From: Actinomycetota bacterium
GTDB lineage: Bacteria > Actinomycetota > Actinomycetes > S36-B12
Direction of reading: 5' to 3'
Assembly (NCBI GenBank): GCA_026392575.1
Contig: JAPLBU010000126.1
Span: forward strand, 7,258-17,912
Length of the DNA stretch: 10,655 bases
Below the pieces are notes generated by a model. The model made no database searches, was not told the origin of the DNA, and saw nothing but the letters and a program-made list of their open reading frames with translations. How positions within the stretch are numbered: position 1 is the stretch's first letter; the number at the start of each line of letters is the position of its first letter. The position numbers were made by a program, and so were the translations under genes. Below are positions 7,176 through 10,655 of the stretch, piece after piece.

Positions 7176-8500
7176 CAGTGCTCCTTCCGGGGAGCCGTGA
7201 GCTCCAGCAAGTCGTGCTCGACGAGTTCGTCGATGATCTCCTGCACCTCGGCCGTGGGCAAGCCCACGAGCTCGGCGATGTCGGCGGCGGAGTGCTGGCC
7301 GTCGGAGTAGGCGAGGACGTGGGTGCGAAGGAGGATCACGTCGGCGACGGTTCGAGCGTGCATGGCGTGGTAGAGGCCCCGGGGTCCGAGCTGGGGCTCG
7401 CCGATGACGGTCGTGCGGTAGTAGTCGCTGCCTTCGAACTCGGTGATGCAGTCGCGGGCGAGGTCGAGTCCGCCCTGCAGTCCGGTCGGGCTCACGAGGG
7501 TCAGATCGTCGAGCGACGTGTGGTACTCCGGATAGGAGCCGTACTTGGTGCGCATCAGGGAGATGAGCGGGAGATCGATGCCCGGCATGCAGTACTGCCG
7601 CTCATCACTGCCGCGGTCGAGGTAGGAGTACGTGACCGGTTGCGGGCGGGTGGCAACGATGCGCTGGCCGATGCGGTCGATGGGGGTGTTGCCCAGGCGG
7701 GAGGGCATGAAGGAGTAGTCGCCATCGTCGCCGATGCAGGTGAGGTTGAAGCCCGCGACGACGTGCTGGCGCAGATGCTCGAGATTGCGGCTGATGTAGG
7801 TGATGGCGCCGATGGTCTCCGGCGCGAAGACGAAACGGTAGGTGAAGCGTCGGCGAGGCTGGGCAGCAATCCACATGGCGAGCGCGGTGGCCACCACCGG
7901 TCCGGACAGTTCGTTGTTGGCCAGCGACGGATGGCACACGTAGGTGGTCACGAAGACCTCGTCGGTGGTCTCGCCGGGGATGACGAGCTCGCCGTAGGTG
8001 AGGCTCCCCGGCTCCAGTCTGCTGTCGATGACCGCGTGGTATTCACCGTCGATGAGCGTTTCGCGCTGGTCCTGGGTGAGACAGAAACCCCACGTGCGGT
8101 TGTAGTAGCTCGTCACGTAGGGGATCGCACCGCGGTGCTCGGCATCGCTGTGCAGGTGTGGTTCGAGATCGGCGAGGGACAGCCGCACATCGACCGGGGT
8201 GGAGTAGCCGACGACGTGCACATTGCAGTCGGCGAAGTCGATGATGCGCTCTCCGTCGGGGCCTTCGAGGTAGGCGCCGCGGATGTTCCATTCGTCGGGC
8301 ACCGTCCAGTCGAGGGCGGCCGTGCCGCTGGGAACCTCGTGGATGACCAGGCCGGGCAGGTACTCGCCGAGGATCGCCAGGGTCTGGCGCACACCGTCGC
8401 CGGTGAGGCTGCGGCAGATCGGGAACAGCCGAGTCGCGAGTTCGTGCATGAAGCGCCCCTCGACAGGCGCGACAGCCGTGTCCGAGTCGGGTGAAGGCAC
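7175..8500 (-). CDS. DUF4910 aminopeptidase-like protein with C-terminal winged helix
   Basis: A 441-aa protein of the DUF4910/DUF2172 (M28 aminopeptidase-like) family with a C-terminal winged helix-turn-helix. Seen: ELATRLFPICRSLTGDGVR (20-38), GAIPYVTSYYNRTWGFC (124-140), YVCHPSLANNELSGP (187-201), VFAPETIG (224-231), GSDERQYCMPGIDLP (297-311) and YPEYHTSLDDL (323-333). H190, E228 and H327 are candidate zinc-site residues by comparison with M28 peptidases. The winged helix spans roughly 372-432 (DIAELVGLPTAEVQEIIDEL). Relatives are common in surface-polysaccharide loci, where their reaction is not settled; amide or ester hydrolysis on an aminoacyl-decorated sugar is a guess. First gene of the minus-strand run. 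GTG 8500 has a -10-like TATCGT 7 nt upstream; ATG 8449 (residue 18), with GAGGGG 6 nt before it, is an alternative start that keeps the whole conserved domain. Confidence 0.88.
   Translation of the reverse strand: MPSPDSDTAVAPVEGRFMHELATRLFPICRSLTGDGVRQTLAILGEYLPGLVIHEVPSGTAALDWTVPDEWNIRGAYLEGPDGERIIDFADCNVHVVGYSTPVDVRLSLADLEPHLHSDAEHRGAIPYVTSYYNRTWGFCLTQDQRETLIDGEYHAVIDSRLEPGSLTYGELVIPGETTDEVFVTTYVCHPSLANNELSGPVVATALAMWIAAQPRRRFTYRFVFAPETIGAITYISRNLEHLRQHVVAGFNLTCIGDDGDYSFMPSRLGNTPIDRIGQRIVATRPQPVTYSYLDRGSDERQYCMPGIDLPLISLMRTKYGSYPEYHTSLDDLTLVSPTGLQGGLDLARDCITEFEGSDYYRTTVIGEPQLGPRGLYHAMHARTVADVILLRTHVLAYSDGQHSAADIAELVGLPTAEVQEIIDELVEHDLLELTAPRKEH
7181..7186 (-). promoter_or_regulatory. Strong ribosome binding site for the second methyltransferase
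   Basis: AAGGAG on the minus strand, 5 nt before ATG 7175 and inside the 3' end of the DUF4910 gene. It is the best Shine-Dalgarno match in the window and fixes the start at the TGATG overlap. Confidence 0.65.
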
Positions 8501-8519
8501 GATCTCTACGATAGCGAAC
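8501..8519. promoter_or_regulatory. 19-bp divergent promoter with overlapping -10 hexamers on both strands
   Basis: This gap separates GTG 8500 (minus, DUF4910) from GTG 8520 (plus, GT2). On the plus strand TACGAT at 8507-8512 ends 7 nt before GTG 8520. On the minus strand TATCGT at 8513-8508 ends 7 nt before GTG 8500. Both match TANNNT and share five base pairs, forming a near-symmetric CTA-CGA-TAG core. Neither GTG has a Shine-Dalgarno sequence. Any -35 regions would lie inside the opposite coding sequence. The pattern is seen in the sequence; bidirectional leaderless transcription is inferred. Confidence 0.55.
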
Positions 8520-9314
8520 GTGACCCAGCCGACCCCCGGAGCCGAAGTGCTCCTTGTCGTGGCGACCCTGGGGCGCCGGCCTGAATACCTCCGTCAGACC
8601 CTCGTGTCGATCCGCTCGCAGGACGTTCCTGCCGAGGTGGTCATCGTGGCGCCTCTCGACGCTCCGGGGATTCATGAGACGGCTGCTGAGTTCGGAACAA
8701 GGCTCCTGGCCGATCCGGGCAGCCTCACGAAGGCGATCAACCTCGGGGTCAACGAGGTCCTCGGTGCACATCGGTATGTGAACTGGCTCAATGACGACGA
8801 TCTGCTGGAGCCGGGGTCGCTGCGGGCCACCGTGACAGCCCTCGAGCAGGACCACGCGGCGGTGGTCGCCTTCGGATCCTGTCGCTACATCGACGGGACG
8901 GGCCGCGAACTGTGGATCAGCAAGGCGGGACCGTGGGCCCCGCGGGTCCTGTCGTGGGGCCCTGACCTCATCCCGCAGCCGGGCATGCTGGTCCGCGCGG
9001 ACTCATGGCGTGCAGTCAACGGGCTCGATGAGAGCTACCGCCTCGCGTTCGACCTTGACCTGCTGCTGCGCTTGAAGAGGATCGGCGCGCTGGTCGACGT
9101 CGGGCAGGTCGTCTCCAGTTTCCGGTGGCATGCGGACTCACTTACCGTTGACGATCGGTTAACGAACATCGCCGAGTCCGAGCGGGCCAAGCGAGCGGCC
9201 TTGAGCCCGATGGCGCGCAGACTTGCGTGGCTATGGGAGGCGCCTGTGCGGGTCGCGACCCGGCAGGCGGCCAAGGAGGTCAACCGGCGGGCGATGCGGC
9301 TCTCAGCAGGCTGA
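8520..9314 (+). CDS. GT2-family glycosyltransferase
   Basis: A 264-aa GT-A inverting glycosyltransferase. Seen: the N-terminal VLLVVATLGRRPEYLRQTLVS (10-30, strand and first helix of the fold), RYVNWLNDDDLLEPGSL (85-101) with the metal-binding D92/D94 in NDDD, IPQPGMLVRADSW (151-163), and FDLDLLLRLKRIG (177-189), where the acidic residues stand in the usual catalytic-base region. It would add one sugar from a nucleotide donor at the cytoplasmic membrane face. The basic C-terminal stretch (about 222-262, rich in Arg/Lys with Trp) could dock on the membrane. The open frame continues upstream to 8283, but those codons are antisense to the DUF4910 gene and lack the fold; GTG 8520 places conserved residues 9 codons in and has a -10 7 nt upstream. 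Its 3' end overlaps the convergent membrane-protein gene by 12 bp. Confidence 0.9.
   Translation: MTQPTPGAEVLLVVATLGRRPEYLRQTLVSIRSQDVPAEVVIVAPLDAPGIHETAAEFGTRLLADPGSLTKAINLGVNEVLGAHRYVNWLNDDDLLEPGSLRATVTALEQDHAAVVAFGSCRYIDGTGRELWISKAGPWAPRVLSWGPDLIPQPGMLVRADSWRAVNGLDESYRLAFDLDLLLRLKRIGALVDVGQVVSSFRWHADSLTVDDRLTNIAESERAKRAALSPMARRLAWLWEAPVRVATRQAAKEVNRRAMRLSAG
9303..9314. other. 12-bp convergent 3' overlap of two coding sequences
   Basis: The GT2 stop (TGA, 9312-9314) lies inside the last codons of the minus-strand membrane protein, whose stop is at 9305-9303. Both reading frames are intact to these stops. No hairpin terminator is visible between them, so the transcripts must overlap at the 3' ends. 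Confidence 0.85.
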
Positions 9315-10655
9315 CGGGTTGACGCGCAGGACGATGGCGTCGGCCTCATCGACCGCGATGGTGGCGTACGGCTCCCATGTGCGGGCAGTAGTGCGGGCCG
9401 GATCCACCCAGACCCAGTCGACCCCCGCTGCGCAGAGGGGTGCAACGGATTCAGCGCTGGGATTGTTGATGAATTCCCACGAGGCGACCTCGCGTGTGAG
9501 TAGCTCGGTCACGTGGCTCGACCTGCCGTAGGGCGCCTGGTACTGGATACCGGCGCCGTACATCGGCTGGGCGCTGAGGGCTGGCACGAACGGGCTGTAG
9601 GTGATGTTCGTCGCCGTCAGGTCACCCTCGCTCGCATTCGCTGCGAGCCACGTCGCGGCCCGTGCCTGAGTTGGCGTCCACGCCGTCACCGGGCCTGCAT
9701 CGATGGCCGTCGTGAATGGGGTGAACGGCCGGAACTCGGTCGGGGAGAAGCCGCCCTCGGCCTGGACGGCGAACCCGGCCGCATCGGCACTCAGGATCCG
9801 GCCGAGGCTCGCGAGGGTGACGAAGGCGAGGATCGTGAGGCTGAGGGCGCCTGCGCGGTAGGACCCGCGCCGGCGAATGGACCGGGCGGCGACGGCCCCG
9901 ATGACGATCGCACCACCGGCCGCGACGAGCGGGCCTAGCCAGCGGAGCGTGATGCTGGCGCCGGGCCCGGCAGTCCACAGCCACGCGACGGCGGCGGTGA
10001 GGACGACTCCCGCGATGACCGTGACCAGCGCCGGACGTGATGGCCGCCAGCCCCGGCCGGGGAAGGTGGCCATGACACCGCGCGATGCGCCGACGGCCGA
10101 TGTCACGGCCAGCGGCGCGGATGCAGCGAGGGCGAACCACGTGTCGTTGAGCCCGCCGCTGAAGAACAGCAGGGCGAGCAGGGAGGCGGCGCCAGCACCG
10201 ACACTGAAGACGGTGGTGGGACGCCAACGGGATGACGGGTCGGCAAGGAGCCACAGGACGCCGGCCCAGCGCGGCACGATCGCGAGCCCGAGCAGCGCGG
10301 TGCCGACGATGATTCCCCACCAGAAATTCGTGGGGTTGAGTCCCTGCACGCTCGAAGCCTTGTTCAGCAGGCTGCCCAGCCCGAGGCCTCCTTGCTCGGC
10401 CGATCCGGCGACCACCGCCAGGTAGACGACCAGCATCGCCGCGGTGATGGATACGACGCCGAGCCATGCGCGTTTCCACCAGAGTTCATGTCGCACGGTG
10501 GCGGCGATGGCCACGAGGCCCCAGCCGGCGAGGACGACGGCGACCGAGCTGATCTTCCCGCCTGTTGTTGCCGCCGCCAGCAGCACGACGCCTGCGGCCA
10601 GTGCGAGGAGTGGCAGGCGAGTTGCGGCCCGTGGGGGGAGCAGCGACAGTGCCCC
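9303..10655 (-). CDS. Polytopic membrane protein, probable GT-C-like glycosyltransferase, 5'-truncated by the window edge
   Basis: The frame is open from base 10655 to the stop at 9303 (450 codons). GTG 10586 is only an internal candidate start; 23 more in-frame codons precede it, and the true start is probably outside. Seen: about eight or nine hydrophobic spans between fragment residues 14 and 285, including VAVVLAGWGLVAIAA, FWWGIIVGTALLGLAIV and LVTVIAGVVLTAAVAWLW, then a soluble domain of about 160 residues starting near AGFAVQAEGG. In that domain, TQARAATWLAANASEGDLTATN resembles the 'W-x-x-x-N' start of the extracytoplasmic domain of GT-C enzymes and related membrane proteins, and AGVDWVWVDPA fits the following segment. 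Probably transfers a sugar from a polyprenyl-phosphate donor outside the membrane, or is an accessory of that type; the N-terminal catalytic acidic loop is not in the window, so the call is tentative. The C-terminus overlaps the GT2 gene. Confidence 0.7.
   Translation of the reverse strand, partial: GALSLLPPRAATRLPLLALAAGVVLLAAATTGGKISSVAVVLAGWGLVAIAATVRHELWWKRAWLGVVSITAAMLVVYLAVVAGSAEQGGLGLGSLLNKASSVQGLNPTNFWWGIIVGTALLGLAIVPRWAGVLWLLADPSSRWRPTTVFSVGAGAASLLALLFFSGGLNDTWFALAASAPLAVTSAVGASRGVMATFPGRGWRPSRPALVTVIAGVVLTAAVAWLWTAGPGASITLRWLGPLVAAGGAIVIGAVAARSIRRRGSYRAGALSLTILAFVTLASLGRILSADAAGFAVQAEGGFSPTEFRPFTPFTTAIDAGPVTAWTPTQARAATWLAANASEGDLTATNITYSPFVPALSAQPMYGAGIQYQAPYGRSSHVTELLTREVASWEFINNPSAESVAPLCAAGVDWVWVDPARTTARTWEPYATIAVDEADAIVLRVNPSAC

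Noticed and set aside
6920..8494. 524-codon open frame on plus, antisense to the DUF4910 gene
   Set aside because: Its residues are low-complexity Gly/Val/Asp/Glu, the mirror of a high-GC coding strand, with no domain; the minus frame has full family motifs.
8283..8519. 79-codon N-terminal extension of the GT2 frame
   Set aside because: Antisense to the conserved start of the DUF4910 protein, with no GT2 fold content; GTG 8520 fits the family start and promoter geometry.
9622..10479. 285-codon open frame on minus in another frame of the membrane protein
   Set aside because: Arg/His/Pro-rich shadow translation; the overlapping frame encodes clear membrane spans.

Overview
The window is high-GC DNA (about two thirds G+C by eye) with dense, often overlapping genes. 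GTG starts, ATGA and TGATG stop/start overlaps, and several start codons preceded by only a TANNNT -10 hexamer (leaderless style) all point to an Actinomycetota chromosome. The genus cannot be told from the sequence. Every gene with a recognisable family belongs to surface-glycan assembly or modification, so this looks like the interior of a cell-surface polysaccharide or glycoconjugate locus. The window shows no sugar-nucleotide synthesis genes, flippase, polymerase, ABC exporter, transposase, RNA gene or CRISPR array. No stretch longer than 66 bases lacks a gene.

Layout, left to right: (1) a minus-strand NodZ/O-fucosyltransferase-like glycosyltransferase, cut by the left edge (1-957); (2) a 66-bp divergent promoter region; (3) a plus-strand run of three genes: a GT4 glycosyltransferase (1024-2109), a GT-B capsule-type transferase (2124-3671) and a small SAM methyltransferase (3668-4321); (4) a minus-strand run of four genes, read from 8500 down to 4328: a DUF4910 aminopeptidase-like protein with a C-terminal winged helix, a SAM methyltransferase, a DUF6492 GT-A-like protein and a PhyH-type Fe(II)/2-oxoglutarate dioxygenase; (5) a lone plus-strand GT2 glycosyltransferase (8520-9314), divergent from the DUF4910 gene across only 19 bp; (6) a minus-strand polytopic membrane protein, probably GT-C-like, cut by the right edge (9303-10655).

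Taken together: the GT4, GT-B, GT2 and fucosyltransferase-like enzymes probably add sugars to a lipid-linked or surface glycan. The two methyltransferases, the dioxygenase, the DUF6492 protein and the DUF4910 protein look like a decoration module. The GT-C-like membrane protein could act on a polyprenyl-linked donor outside the membrane. These pathway roles are inferred from family and neighbourhood; no substrate can be read from the sequence.

The most notable signals are the 19-bp DUF4910/GT2 intergenic region, where two overlapping -10 hexamers each sit 7 nt from a GTG start on opposite strands, and the co-oriented four-gene cassette of poorly characterised families.
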